A stretch of DNA of 64,000 nucleotides from Thelonectria olida (GCA_020736575.1 JAGPYM010000003.1:1054001-1118000), one strand, 5' to 3'; shown: positions 1-12,445, counted from the stretch's first letter. Numbers and translations: made by a program. The notes: generated from the sequence alone by a model not told the origin.

Positions 1-1321
1 CGATGAGGGGGCGACTTTAAAGGTGGCCAACACTGCTCGGAGGTCATTAGATGTGAACTCGTTCAAGCGCCTACTTATGACTGGGAATCTAGGGGTCGAT
101 CCATCCTCAGCCCAGCAGACCATTCCCGCTTCTCAAAAGACCGGTGCTGATTCATCGTCAATATCCCTTTCGTCTTCAAGTTACGATGGCTCCAAGGATG
201 GCTTGGCGATCACTCGCAGAGCTCAAGAAGTGTCGCTCATTTCCCAGGACGCCTCGGATACTCCGGATGACGATTTGGACCACGGAAGCCTCTCGGACTC
301 GAGTGCCTCATTTCAGATAGGCCGAGGCAAGAAACCTCCGCCGCCACCCAGCTCTCGTCACGGCAAGTCTATCAAGCTTGAACTGAAAAGTGATAGCGAT
401 GCCACTGATATCCTGACCGTGAAATCTCCCTCCGACATGAACAAGCCTTTACCTCCTCCACCTCGAATGAGCTTCGAAGATGAGGCTGAACCGTCATTTG
501 AACGACAATCAACCGATGGGGTGACAGTCACTGAGGCCCAGTTCCCCTCCCAAAACACGCCCGGCAGCGGGAAGAAGCCGGGGCCCGCACCTCCTCCGCG
601 AAGAGGTCACTCGCGGGGAGAGAGCAAGGTTTATCCTGCAAATAATCTAAAAGACGGCCTGCAAGCCACCAGGGCGCACGGCGATGAAACTCCTTCCAGA
701 TCATCATCAATTCGATCCAGGACGGACCGTAATCGCAATGACTCTCATGGACCTGTTCCTCCACCACCTCCACGAAGATCCCATGGATCAAAACCGTCGA
801 CCATCATATCACCCGAGGTAATTACTACTATTAACGCAACACCGGATCAAATATCTACATCGCCAGAACCCTCTGCAGAGCCGGACAGGTCTCCAGCTCA
901 CACCGAACTGGGTCCCCCTCGCAATATCCAGACAGGAACTCCCAAGCTGGCAGCCCCTCCACCACCTCCAACGCGAAATGCATCGGTCCGACGGCCTGCA
1001 AGCGTAAGAAGTGTGGACAGCACTAGCCGTCGCACATCTGCTGAGACGAAACCACACGGCGGGATGGCGCCGCCACCACCTCCGCGAAGAAACCGAGGGA
1101 GTAGTCGAGGGAGTATGGACGGGCCGTACAGAAGGACAAGTGTTGATGGTGTGTCAAAGACCGAGCAGACAGTCGTGGAAGAAGGCAACATCACGGTTAC
1201 TCACAGCGATGCCACATCTCTGCAATCGGCAATCAAGGAGAGCCCGGGCGTTGACATCTTGGCCGATCTTACCGCCCTACAGAGGGAGGTTGACGCTCTT
1301 CGTGGAAAGTTGGGGCCTTGA
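1..1321 (+). CDS. C-terminal part of a proline-rich, SH3-ligand-like protein (5' end outside window)
   Basis: The frame is open from the left edge to a TGA at 1319-1321, about 440 codons, so the start lies upstream. The visible part is rich in Ser, Pro and Arg and carries six short proline tracts, several of the form PPPPPxR (for example PPPPPRRSHG and PPPPPRRNRG). Such tracts are typical ligands for SH3 domains and profilin in fungal actin-patch and polarity proteins. Acidic and Ser-rich linkers separate them. The last 25 residues (DILADLTALQREVDALRGK) are heptad-like and probably a short coiled coil. No catalytic domain is visible. A role in cortical actin or polarity is only an inference from composition. 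I do not recognise the family. The very good codon openness and the repeated motif leave little doubt that it is a real gene. Confidence 0.75.
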   Translation, partial: DEGATLKVANTARRSLDVNSFKRLLMTGNLGVDPSSAQQTIPASQKTGADSSSISLSSSSYDGSKDGLAITRRAQEVSLISQDASDTPDDDLDHGSLSDSSASFQIGRGKKPPPPPSSRHGKSIKLELKSDSDATDILTVKSPSDMNKPLPPPPRMSFEDEAEPSFERQSTDGVTVTEAQFPSQNTPGSGKKPGPAPPPRRGHSRGESKVYPANNLKDGLQATRAHGDETPSRSSSIRSRTDRNRNDSHGPVPPPPPRRSHGSKPSTIISPEVITTINATPDQISTSPEPSAEPDRSPAHTELGPPRNIQTGTPKLAAPPPPPTRNASVRRPASVRSVDSTSRRTSAETKPHGGMAPPPPPRRNRGSSRGSMDGPYRRTSVDGVSKTEQTVVEEGNITVTHSDATSLQSAIKESPGVDILADLTALQREVDALRGKLGP

Positions 1322-2767
1322 GGGATGGAACTGATGCCTAGTGCTCCTGAAAAGGGCCGCTGCGCATGTCGAGGTAACACAATCAAGGATTGCGGTATGG
1401 GCCATGGTCGGGAACTGTGCAGGTTTCAACGGGAGGCAGAACATTTGCGCTGGTGGCGTTCTTCTGGTGGGTAAGGTACTGTAGAGATTTGGACTTTGTT
1501 TCCGTTATTTCATGGAAGGCGTCAGGGCGTGGATTGTATCGTAGACGACATGGTGGCAGTCTTATCTTATACGAAGTTGGTTTAGGAGGGAGAACATTTG
1601 CCCCTCAGGCTCAGGTCTGATTCGATACGCCCTTGTGGCTTATGACACTTCACTTGAGCCTTTGGTTGAGTTCCTGTTTGCGTCCACACCCCACTCACAC
1701 TTGAAGCCAGGACGCGGGACCCATGCCAGTTTGGTGATCCCGAGGACCCGTGACAGCCGGTGCCCGATGGTGAACAGCTCAAGATTGAGCCTGGGCCAGT
1801 ATCGTCTCTCTTGAGGCAGATATCCGCTTGACCGGACACTGTACAGGTGCAGTGCCGTCCTCTTATGGCCCAGGATGTTTGATAGGAGGGGAGATTTCGT
1901 TCAAGCATGTCAAGGATGGGTTTCACAGCACAGACTGCTGGGCGATCCAGGGCTCTTCCTCTCTGTGACCTCACAAGGACTCTTTCAGGGATGGCGTCTG
2001 CGGGCGGTGTTTTCTAGCGAGGTTCCATTCTTTCTTTCCATGGACTGACCACCCACCACGCAAAGGCGAGAGGCTGTTGGGTCTCTCCCTTGCTGGCTCT
2101 GGCTATGGGGATGGTGTGGGTAAGACTAATGGGCAACAACGGTTACGGGGGGGTGTCGTGCTTCTTTGTGTCGGTGAGAACAGAACGGGAAGCTCTCTTT
2201 TGTTTCATTCCATGTGTCTTGGTGGACATTGGGACAGCCGAACAAGAAGGCGATGAACAGAAGCTGTTGATATAGGGAACAAGATGCGCCATGATGCAAC
2301 GAGAGGCACTTAAGCATGAGGCAGAATCACCAAGTTGAGGCAAATTATTCACCCAAGTGCCAGACTCTCAGAGCATTCAAACGAGGCAGTCATCCGAACT
2401 GGATCAAGCAACAAAAACACCATCGTCCCACCCTCGCTCATCAGCTTTTTACAACCCATCCACCGACCAGGCGACTCCATCACGACACCCTCACAACTAC
2501 ACCGTCACTTTTCCTGAGCCGCACCTGCAACCAAGGAACCCTTGCAGCTGTACAGGCAGAGCCTATACCCATACCCCTCTCTCTTTCTTTAGCTCATTCT
2601 TCTATCCTCTTTTCTCTCTTCCTCGACTTTTGGAATCTCCACCGTTTCCGCTTTAGTCGAACATATCCCAGTCCATCGTCACTTGGAGCTCGCGACTTAC
2701 ACAGAGTGGAGGTTTGGAGGCAGACAAACACACATACCTTCATTATAAACAAAGAATACCTGCAGCC
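1322..2767. other. Intergenic region, no gene seen
   Basis: Open frames here are short, overlapping and low in protein-like composition. The last 250 bases (about 2560-2640) are a pyrimidine-rich stretch of the kind that precedes fungal start codons and probably belong to the leader of the small Cys-rich gene at 2768. Confidence 0.5.
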
Positions 2768-2980
2768 ATGTGTTACGAGACCATCAGCCCCGTCCATTGC
2801 AGCACTTGCCAGCGTCGCATTACCGAGCAGCAGTCGGGCTTGTCTCCTTGCCCCAAGGCCTGCGGCAGGTACTTGTCCAAACTATCCCCCACCATCGTCT
2901 GGAGCGAGTGCGGTGTTTGCTACGAGAACCGATTGAAGAGGGAGGAGCTGGCCCGGAGACTCAACGCCTTTTCGAGATGA
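2768..2980 (+). CDS. Small Cys-rich protein, 70 aa, possible zinc binder
   Basis: The ATG at 2768 follows a pyrimidine-rich leader. The frame is open further upstream, but only with a non-ATG start, so 2768 is preferred. The product has 70 residues with seven cysteines: C2, C11 and C14 (CxxC), C28 and C32 (CxxxC), C48 and C51 (CxxC). Paired CxxC/CxxxC spacing suggests one or two zinc-binding knuckles rather than a secreted disulphide protein, because there is no signal peptide. The tail is charged and helical (RLKREELARRLNAF). Short Cys-pair proteins of this kind are common and unnamed in ascomycetes. No function can be assigned. The gene has no introns in this reading and converges on the transporter gene to its right. 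Confidence 0.6.
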   Translation: MCYETISPVHCSTCQRRITEQQSGLSPCPKACGRYLSKLSPTIVWSECGVCYENRLKREELARRLNAFSR

Positions 2981-3850
2981 GGGCTTCTGGAGGGGACGGA
3001 GCCGAAAAGTGTTCGTGTGACGGTGAGTCGCTTGCCGTTGCTGCAGGAGAGTTTGAAGCTCTGGAGACTGACTTGGCGATGAAGATTATTGAAGCAATAT
3101 CATACCGACAAGTATTGGCATCTCGAACCAGCTCGTTTACGTTGGTTCTCGGACAACAACACTTCTTACAACATTATTAGCAACTGTTCTCCGAATCACG
3201 ACTTTTACGCATGTGTGGAAACACAGAACAACGCATGGAAGGAGTCTGTGGCTAGGACAATTTTTGGCGTTTTGATGATTATTTCTCTTGTGTTATCTTT
3301 TGGGGGGTTATTTCATTTGTCTGGTTTTCATCATGCACGAAGCGTATTGGCGTCATTTACCTGTCTTCAATTAGATTCTATTCAGAATGGAACAAGGGCA
3401 ACCGGTTATGCATCAAGGAGTATTTTTCAGGCAACCAAGGACAGAGGGTAAAAATCTAGGGGGTTGTATTGGGCCATTTCCAAAGCATTTGTGTCTGTAT
3501 TTCGTATTCTGTGTCGACGCGAACAAACGTCCTCTCCGAACTTCGGAGCATCTTGGAGAACTCGATAGTGATTATGGGGATTTGGAGGGATGTGCGGGAT
3601 ACTTCCCCGAGTTTCTGTATCATGAGATTAATTGACGTCTTTTGGTCAGCGTAACGTGATAGGAAACCCCATGTCAGGAGTCTGGACAGGGGAGAATCAG
3701 GAGGGTTTGAGTGGAAGGGCGAAACGAAACAAGGAGCCGATTGGGTGATCATGTCTATTATTTTATATGCTAGGTTCTATGTTGCTATTTGGCATTAAGT
3801 ACTTGTATGTATTCATCTCCGGCAAGCCATCCGGGAAACGGCTATCGTCT
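2981..3850. other. Convergent intergenic region, no gene seen
   Basis: This stretch lies between the 3' ends of the small Cys-rich gene (+) and the LrgAB-like gene (-). It is relatively T-rich and should hold both 3' untranslated regions. The frames present are short and unconvincing. Confidence 0.5.
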
Positions 3851-5696
3851 CTATAAACCAACGAGCGAACGCACAAATGTCGCTATAGGTGGTATGGACG
3901 TGAAGAGCACCGTAACCGTTCCAAACAGACTCATCGACAGGCTCGACAGCGCTGCCGCTCGAGGATCCGTCCGCAAGAGCACCGCAGTAGCTATGGCGCT
4001 CGAGTTGACGCCCAGCGTCACTCCGCGCGTCACGTAGTCATCCTCGGGCACGCGCAACCACTTGAGGATGCGGGACCCCAAGATAACGCCCATGATTCCG
4101 CTGACGATGGCAATCGCCGCGACCGTGTTGCTGTCGCCGCCCAGGTTGGCCGTCGCGGGCACCGCCAGCGCCAGCGTCAAACTGCGCGACGCAAACGCCA
4201 GGCTGCGCGTCGCCGAGATGCCGATGGCCTTGCACAGCGGCGGGTATGCCAGCAGCGACGCCACGCTGATGGCTACGTTGGGCGCCACGATGGATACGAA
4301 GTGTGTGCGGAGCTCGCGGCGGTACTGGAACATGGGCAGCGCGAGGGCGACGATGCTGGCGTCCAGCGCCGTGTTGAAGATGTCCCCCGCGCCGGGGAGC
4401 TTCTTCGTCTCGGGGTCCTCCCACAGCTCGAGGTACTTGGCGCCTGTGCGGTAGACGCCCAGCGCTGTGTCGAGCGAGTCGCCCCGGATGGCGGCGAGGG
4501 CCCAGATGACGAGGACGGTGAGGAGTGATGAGACGAGTACGGGGTGGAGGTACTGGCGACAGGGGCCGGGTACGGCCAAGGCTGCCATGTAGGCGAGGAT
4601 GTTGACGGCGAGGTGAAGCGGCATGGCGTATCCTGTCGTGTAATACAGCGGTATGCCAACGAAGAGAAACAGAGCAGCGTACGTCGATAGGTCGAGGTTG
4701 GCCGAGATGGAGGCTGCCCACCGCTCGGCTACGGGCGGCGGGACGGGAATCTGCGTGAGATAGACAGGACGACTGAATGAGTCTGAGGAAGTCTCTGGGC
4801 CGTGGCCATTTGCGTAGTGGTGGCTCTGAAGGCGCAGTTGCGGAGGGCTCTGCGGTCGCGAAGGGGGCACCGACGAGGGGACGGATGGCGGCCCCGAGGA
4901 CGGCGCAGACTCGGGCATATTGACCAGCGGAATCATGGACGTGGCCTGGGAGAAGCTCGTGCGCCGGGACACGCCCGGGGTGGTCGGCGTGGAGCTGACG
5001 GGGATGTCGGGGGTGCGACGGCCGAGTTCTTCGGCGCGCTGAGTCTCGGCGCGCTTGGAGGTGCCGATGGCGAGTTGGATACCGCGGGTGAGCCAGGCGG
5101 CCATGGCCATCATGATGAAGAAGCCAATGACTGTGGCGATGGTCAGATAAAGGCTCAGTGGCATTGCTCGGGAAGGAGTGTGCAACTTACTGAAGACGGC
5201 GATGATCTTGAAGACTTCGACTACGCCAATGGGCGGGCTGAGAGGGAGGAGGACGAAGGATGGGGTGAAGAAGACGCCCATCCAACGAAGAGACCAGCCA
5301 AACTACAAGACCATGTTAGCAATGTAAGTAATTGCCTGCAAGTTTGCAACAGCGTACAGGCACATCAATAACGGCAATTAGCTTCTTGGTGCGGTGGTTC
5401 CCAAGCACTGCTTCGAGGGCAATGAGACCAAGGAACAACAGCACGAGACAAGCGACGGAAGCCGGGAACGAAACATTGAGCTTCTTGAAGAGCGAGTCGA
5501 TGCCGAAGCAAGCAACGAGGGCGACCATGATACCAGCAGGTACGTATATCCATTGTCGAAAGAGTTTGGACCTTGAGGATACGGCGGCCTACAACACGGA
5601 ACTTTGTGTTAACGCTTGAAGAGAGTTACAACGATGGAACAAACGAACCAGTTTCACGGCGCGAGGGAGGTGTTGGATATCACTGAGTTGAGCCAT
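3851..5696 (-). CDS. LrgA-LrgB fusion membrane protein, PLGG1-like (glycolate/glycerate translocator family)
   Basis: Four exons read on the minus strand: 5696-5658, 5588-5358, 5302-5191 and 5130-3851, giving about 553 residues. Introns are GTGAAA..TAG, GTACGC..TAG and a 60-base GTAAGT..CAG. The last keeps the frame open if retained. The first exon (13 residues) is the least certain. The N-terminal third resembles LrgA/CidA: several membrane helices and the FPASVACLVLLFLGL segment. A cytosolic Ser/Pro-rich, Arg-rich linker follows. The C-terminal half is LrgB-like, with many small-residue helices, the stretch ATRSLAFASRSLTLALAVP and a terminal helix pair. In plants the LrgA-LrgB fusion PLGG1 exchanges glycolate and glycerate at the plastid envelope. 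In bacteria the separate proteins affect murein hydrolase activity and pyruvate transport. The fungal substrate is unknown to me; a small organic acid is the natural guess. Confidence 0.8.
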
Positions 5697-7243
5697 TGTG
5701 AGAGTGAGAGGGGAGAGGCAGACACACGCGCGCGCACACAGGCGGGCGTGTCAAGTCGGATGAAGTCGTCACTTCGGAGCGAAGATATTATATCCAAGAG
5801 AGGGACCGGAGGTTCGGCGGCGAAACGGACTTGGGGCTCCGAGGAGTGGAGATGGGCGTTAAGTCAACTCGTAAAGATCGATCTCGAGTGTTTTTCTTTT
5901 TTGGTGTTTGTTCTTGGGTGTTATTTTACTTCATGGAAAGGCTCCGTCCTCCCGGCGGTCCGGCCGTTGGTTTGATGGGACACTACAGATGGAACAAGAG
6001 TGCTGGAGATGCGGGACACGGAATAGATGAATAGTTAAAGGGATCGAAGAATATCGAGAGAAATGCTCGTTGGGCTCAATTACGTAGTTCCCAGGCCAAG
6101 ATCCTAGCACGGAGATGGTTCGCGATGGCGCTTTGGTGTGGACACCCCCCCTCCGGAGCGGACGACTCCGAGCATCGGCGGCCTCTGCCGGAATTTTAGG
6201 ACAAAGAGTCAGCGAATAGTTATCTATTCGTCTTAGACCGACAACCAACGACTCGTTCCTTTCAAGCGGTCGAATAGTGACTAGCAACCCCTCGGTAGAA
6301 ACTTCCGAAGGGAACCAAGACATAGCAGACTGCATCCATCCTCTGACGACAAATGAGAACAGTTTCGAACACCTACAAATCTTGACAGCCATGGTTTCTT
6401 CTTCTTGATAGGGGCTCACCTCACCATCGTCCATCGGCCATCGCCCTACCATGAGGCTCCCCGGCACCTAAACTTGCCGAGATTTGCGGCTCAGGATCTA
6501 GCCCTGCACCCTGGTCCCTCGGCAGAATGTTGGCTTCCATGTCACTCGATTTGATGGCAAGATGGTGAGAGATACACGACAGATTTGACAAGTCATAAAT
6601 CTCCCAAGCCTCTTTTGGCGTTTTTGCTGCCCAATACACGGGAACCCTGGCATCGCTTGGAAAGGCAGAGATTTTTTGTCTGTTCTCGCATCATGCTCAA
6701 GGCCTGTGAAAATTCCTTATCTGCCAACAAGGGGCCTTTGCTTGTCCTTTTGCCAACCACGTGGGACCGTTTTCATACGCCCGTCTCTAGAAACTCAAAA
6801 ACGAATTCTACGCTTTACTCGCCTGCCTCGTCTCGAGTAGGTAGTGGCTTGGCTCAATTAAGTACCCTGGCAGTAATACGTACGAGTACGACCTCCATGC
6901 GCGGGTGTGGTCTAGGGTAGCAATCCCTGGAACTAGCAATTGCCCTTTGTACATGCAAGTTGCGCCTTCCAAAGTTATCTGTAGAGACGATTGGGCGTAT
7001 CCTCCTAGAACACCTGGCATGTGAAATACTTCACAGCTACATCCCCTCTCAATCCTTGATCATGATTCCGCCTCTGCCCACCCGCAGGGTTTCCAGACCA
7101 ATCGACCTACTTGAAGTATAACTAGTACTTACTTGTTTTACTTATTCAAGAATACCTCCCCGATTCCTCTTCACCTCCTAGTTTTCTATTTGTATTTTCC
7201 CACAGTATTCGATAGTTCTCGCAGCTATCTCACCTTGTCCGAA
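5697..7243. other. Divergent intergenic region with a CA/CG alternating tract
   Basis: This is the shared upstream region of the LrgAB-like gene (-) and the uncertain gene at 7244 (+). A strictly alternating purine-pyrimidine run (ACACACGCGCGCGCACACA) lies at 5722-5740, only about 25 bases upstream of the LrgAB start. A minus-strand frame of 178 codons at 5931-6467 has no recognisable features and was not called. Confidence 0.5.
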
Positions 7244-8002
7244 ATGAACGACTCTTCTTCAGCGGTTTCCCAACTCGAGAAACCAACGGAAGCAGACACA
7301 ACGCAGAGCATGCATCCGAAATTCGAAGCATCACAGTATCCTGACAATCTCGACTTATCCTCTCGACCAAGCCTCGATAGCAACAGTCAGCTTCTCAAGA
7401 TGTCGGCCCTAGACTCAGGCACTGGCACTCGTGGATCATCATTGGACCATCCTGACCATTGTGTCCTGTCGTGCCCTGAGCTGGGGCATATCCCAAACAC
7501 CTCGCCTGCAAGTGTCACTTGACGATGACATGCTTCAACATGTCGCCATGCGTGGACCTTTGCTGACGTCTACCAGGGAGTATCAACACCGATCGGACCG
7601 CACAGCCCTCTCCCCCGACGCAAGGTCGATTCTATATCTCAGCCACATAGCCCAAACTGGCGCCGAAGTCGCCTCGCTCTACGCTTTCGTCGCATGCGCC
7701 CATGGGGATCGCTCCCTGGGTCGAGTCGGTCGACGTCGAGCTTCCCAAGCTCGCCACACGAGGACGTGGTTAACGACCAAGTGAGATTTCAGACGGGAAA
7801 GGAGCGGCGCAGAAGAGCTCGGGAGTCAGAGAGGCGCCGGAAGTCATCATATGAAGCAGAAACGCCGAAGCTGTCGGCGGAAGATGGGGCACGGCCGTTA
7901 GTAGTAGCGGGAGTGTTGCTGGCGACATCGGAATTGGATCGGTTGAGTTCAAGGGCCAGGGCGAAACAAGACGCGGTTGATAAGGCCGGGGAAACTTGCT
8001 GA
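7244..8002 (+). CDS. Hypothetical basic low-complexity protein; gene model uncertain
   Basis: An ATG at 7244 opens a Ser/Asp-rich frame to a TGA at 7520. The same frame reopens after 7577 and runs to a TGA at 8002. Between them, GCTGAC followed by CTACCAG (7563-7576) is a textbook fungal branch site and acceptor in the right phase. The matching donor is not clear: GTCACT at 7514 or GTCCTG at 7463 keep the frame, but both are weak. The joined product would be about 230 residues, Ser-rich at the N-terminus, then strongly basic (a KERRRRARESERRRKSS stretch), ending in a short alanine-rich helix. The basic run could be a nuclear localisation signal. I do not recognise any family. It could instead be a decayed gene. 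Confidence 0.35.
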
Positions 8003-8556
8003 TTGTTGACGATTCTCATTGCACTGTTCATTTCAGTTTAGAAGTTCCTGTCGAGTACGAGTAACACAACGATAGCGCATCTGGTATGCCGCTTGTACCC
8101 AGAACCCCCAGCCTTTAATACCTTGTTCAACGTGTTCGGCGTGTAGGTGATGTGGCCGAGAGTTGACGCTGTCATGGTCGGCTAACGAGCGCTCGGAACC
8201 GAATCAGGTAGCTGACGGCGTGAGAGTCGGTCGGGGATGCCCCGAATCTGGCAATTGTGACGGCTGGTTGGCTGCATCTCAATCGTGGCTGACATCGGAT
8301 CCGAGCCTTGAAGATTCTGGGGTTTGATCCTGGGGCGCGCCCTGGAGAAAGCTGGTCGAATTGGTTCCCAATGCCGTCGCGGGTTCCATCGGATGACTTC
8401 ATTGGGGGACACCCATTTCCGAAGCCATGATGGACCCTCGTCTTCACACCTTGTCTTTCCTCGACCGAATTGCTTCCTTCAAATAACCTGCCTCTCGTCT
8501 GTTTTCTCTTCTGCCTCTTTACCAAAGCCAATCCGTACTTTGTCACACACATCACA
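8003..8556. other. Upstream region of the glutaryl-CoA dehydrogenase gene
   Basis: No gene is supported here. The final 120 bases before the start codon are pyrimidine-rich (for example CTGTTTTCTCTTCTGCCTC near 8498), as expected of a fungal core promoter and leader. Confidence 0.5.
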
Positions 8557-9977
8557 ATGTTCCGACCAATTCTCAGATCATGCGCCAGAAGCTCAAGGAC
8601 CATGGCTCCCTTGAGGCCATGCGCTAGTCGGAGCTTCGCCTCTGCCTCGGCTCCCGCCTTCAACTGGGAGGATCCCCTCAACACCCAGAATCTCTTGACC
8701 GAGGAGGAGATTGCCATTGGCGAGGTTGCGGAGCGATACTGCCAGGAGCAACTGCTTCCCCGCGTCCTTCGTAAGTCGCACACGATCACCGAGCTTCCGC
8801 GCCCAACTTTTCTAGGCCGGCCCGACTAACACACAAGCTACTAGAGGCCTACCGCGACGAGCACTATGACCCCAAGATGCTTCAAGAAATGGGAGAGCTG
8901 GGCCTTCTCGGCGCCAGTATCGAGGGCTACGGCTGCGCTGGTGTCTCCTCCGTTGCCGGCGGCCTGATCACGAGAGCAGTCGAACGCGTCGACAGCGGTT
9001 ACCGTTCCGGCATGTCGGTCCAATCCTCCCTCGTCATGGGCGGCATCTACGAGCACGGTTCCGAGGAGCAGAAGGAGAGGTTCTTGCCTCTGATGGCCAA
9101 GGGAAAGCTGCTCGGTGCATTTGGCTTGACCGAGCCAAACCACGGCAGCGACCCGGGCAGCATGGAGACGGTTGCCAGGCCGCACCCGACCAAGAAGGGC
9201 GTCTACTTGCTGAGCGGCGCAAAGACGTGGATCACCAACAGCCCCATCGCTGACGTTCTAATGGTCTGGGCGAAGCTGCAAGAGACGGGCAAGATCCGAG
9301 GCTTCTTGGTTGAGCGCAAGGACTGCCCTGCCGGTACTCTGGAGACGCCTGCGATCAAGGACAAGAACGGACTGCGAGCCTCGATTACCGGCATGATCCA
9401 GCTGGACGACTGCCCCGTTCCCGAAGCCAACATGTTCCCCGAGGTTGAGGGCTTGAGGGGTCCTTTCAGCTGCCTGAACAATGCCCGATACGGCATCGCC
9501 CTGGGTGTCATGGGCGCTCTCGAAGACTGCATTGCCCGCGCGAGGACATACTCCCTGGAGCGCAAGCAGTTCAAGGGCAACCCCCTGGCCAAGTATCAAC
9601 TGATCCAGAAGAAGCTCGCCGATGCCGCCACCGATGCTGCCTACGGCACCGTGGCTGCCATCCAGGTCGGCCGGCTCAAGGATGAGGGCAAGGTGACGCC
9701 CGAGATGATTAGCATGGTGAAGCGTCAGAACTGCGACACTGCCCTCAAGAACGCGCGCCTGCTCCAGGAGATTTTTGGAGGTAACGCCGTGAGCGATGAG
9801 TATATGATTGGCCGTCACGTGGCCAATCTCTTTGTTACGCAAACTTATGAGGGCCAGAGTGACATTCACAGTGAGTACATACCTCGTGTGACGATGGATG
9901 AGGAAAAACGATGACTGATTCACTCTACAGGTTTGATTTTGGGACGAGCCATCACCGGAGTCCAGGCGTTTGTGTAA
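8557..9977 (+). CDS. Glutaryl-CoA dehydrogenase, mitochondrial
   Basis: Three exons, 8557-8770, 8845-9870 and 9931-9977, with GTAAGT..TAG and GTGAGT..CAG introns, give 428 residues, close to the roughly 440 of animal GCDH. The enzyme is an FAD-dependent acyl-CoA dehydrogenase that oxidises and decarboxylates glutaryl-CoA to crotonyl-CoA in lysine and tryptophan breakdown, passing electrons to ETF in the mitochondrial matrix. The first 35 residues are basic and Ser/Ala-rich without acids, a mitochondrial presequence. Diagnostic segments are GYGCAGVSSVAGG and ERVDSGYRS (substrate side), GAFGLTEPNHGSDP (flavin site), and TYEGQSDIHSLILGRAITG at the end, whose Glu (about residue 407) is the expected catalytic base. 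The family usually has TYEGTHDIH; here Gln-Ser replaces Thr-His. Other short-chain acyl-CoA dehydrogenases lack this C-terminal pattern, so the assignment is firm. Confidence 0.93.
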
Positions 9978-11485
9978 GGAGCCAAGGTTGATTCATAGCG
10001 CCACGTCGTTGGTCTAGACGGAGAGATCCGAAGCAGTAAAAGAGAAACAAGTAAAAATGTTATAATAAATCATACCCAACCACACATTGCTCGAACTGCC
10101 TTGTCCCATGACCATGATGCTGAGGCCTTCGATATGATCGCCCAACGTGTATCTGCCCAACGATGACGAGGAGGTGGATGAAGTTGTCCCAGTTGATTAT
10201 ATAACTGTTATTGACGGTGGGTAAGCGACTACTAATGGCGCACGCACACACACTGCGGCACGGTGCACTGTCAACAAGCGGACCGGATATGTCTGTGGAT
10301 TTGTGGATATGTACATTTGTCGCCCAACGTCATGGAGCCGGACCGGAAACGCCTCCTTTCATCAAGGTGCTGCAGACGCTTTCTTTTGGGTTTGCCGCCA
10401 AGAAGGCCTGGCCAGTGCATCTTGTATCTACGTACTCTGCTGGAACGGGATCCGGCGATGCCGTCGGAAATCTCGAGAGAAAGCAAACGTGAGCTGGCCT
10501 GTCTGACCAAGGGGCTACGTACCAGCGAATGGACTGTGGAGATGGCTTCTGAATCGAGATGCGTTTACTCAGCCTCATACCTACGTGTTGAACTGACATG
10601 TAAGGGTTGGATAATACAGGAGGCGGTAGTAGAAGGAGAAAGACGGGATGGGCAAACGGGCGAGGAAACGGAGAGTCACGCCTGGAAATCAAACGGCTCC
10701 AGAAGCACATGTGCAACCACCGGTCAGGCATCTGATGGCGGGAACACATCGAAGACGAGCGAAGGCAATGGTGCTCTGATCTGATTCAGGGCGGAAAAGA
10801 GGCAAAAAGGCTGGAACGAGTGACTCGCGCAGCGCAGCGATTCCAGCCTCGCCATCAGCCGCGGCGTCAATTTATGTGAGGTCGTGTTAGTGCGTGTGTA
10901 CCATTCATGGCGGCGTCGGGTGTGGTGTGGTGTGGTGTGGTGGTGCCTTCTAGCGGTGGCCGTGCCTGCCTTGCAACAATGCCTCTGTGCGTACGGAGGA
11001 GATACCTTGCAGAGTGGCGGTGTTTGCTTTGGGCTGCTGTGGCCCAGTCAGCCACGGCCGATGAAAAACCTGACTTTTCGGGCAGCCACATATGGGGGGG
11101 AGGGATGATGCACAGGCCAGGGCAGGCACTCTTCCCTCACCTCTCTTTGTTGACCCTCCTCTCTTTCCTCCATAATACTGCGTCCTAACACCATCCGCCG
11201 ACCGGCCACCGCAAATCCCGCCTCCCGACTTCAGCCTCGACTGAACTCTTTCTACTTCACATCCCGACTCGACATCTTTCTTTCTTCAACCTCATCCACC
11301 CTCTGGTTTCTTGTTCGAATCTGACGAACAAGTCTCTCGTTCTCGTACGTGCATTTCCCTCTCCCCCGCTCTCCTTTCCCCTCTCTCCAACCTCGTCGTG
11401 ACCATCCCACCGCTGACTCTCGACCCTCTGCAGAAGCGATCACTTCGCATCACAACTCTTAGATACCCCCCCTACAACACACAAG
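9978..11485. other. Intergenic region with a TGTGG repeat and CT-rich leader
   Basis: No gene is supported. There are four tandem TGTGG units at 10921-10940. From about 11130 to 11485 the sequence is strongly pyrimidine-rich, including CTCTCCCCCGCTCTCC near 11361. This is typical of the promoter and leader of a highly expressed fungal gene, here the E2 enzyme. Confidence 0.5.
10919..10943. repeat. TGTGG pentanucleotide microsatellite
   Basis: Four perfect TGTGG copies at 10921-10940, with partial copies on either side, lie in the non-coding region upstream of the E2 gene. The length may vary between strains. Confidence 0.8.

Positions 11486-12445
<960 letters not shown>

Noticed and set aside
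5131..5190. Reading the LrgAB gene without its third intron
   Set aside because: The 60 bases keep the frame open, but GTAAGT, a CTGACC branch-like site and CAG are present, and the hydrophobic helix is cleaner when the segment is removed.
5931..6467. 178-codon minus-strand frame upstream of the LrgAB gene
   Set aside because: No domain, no leader-like upstream sequence, and it lies in a normal divergent promoter region.
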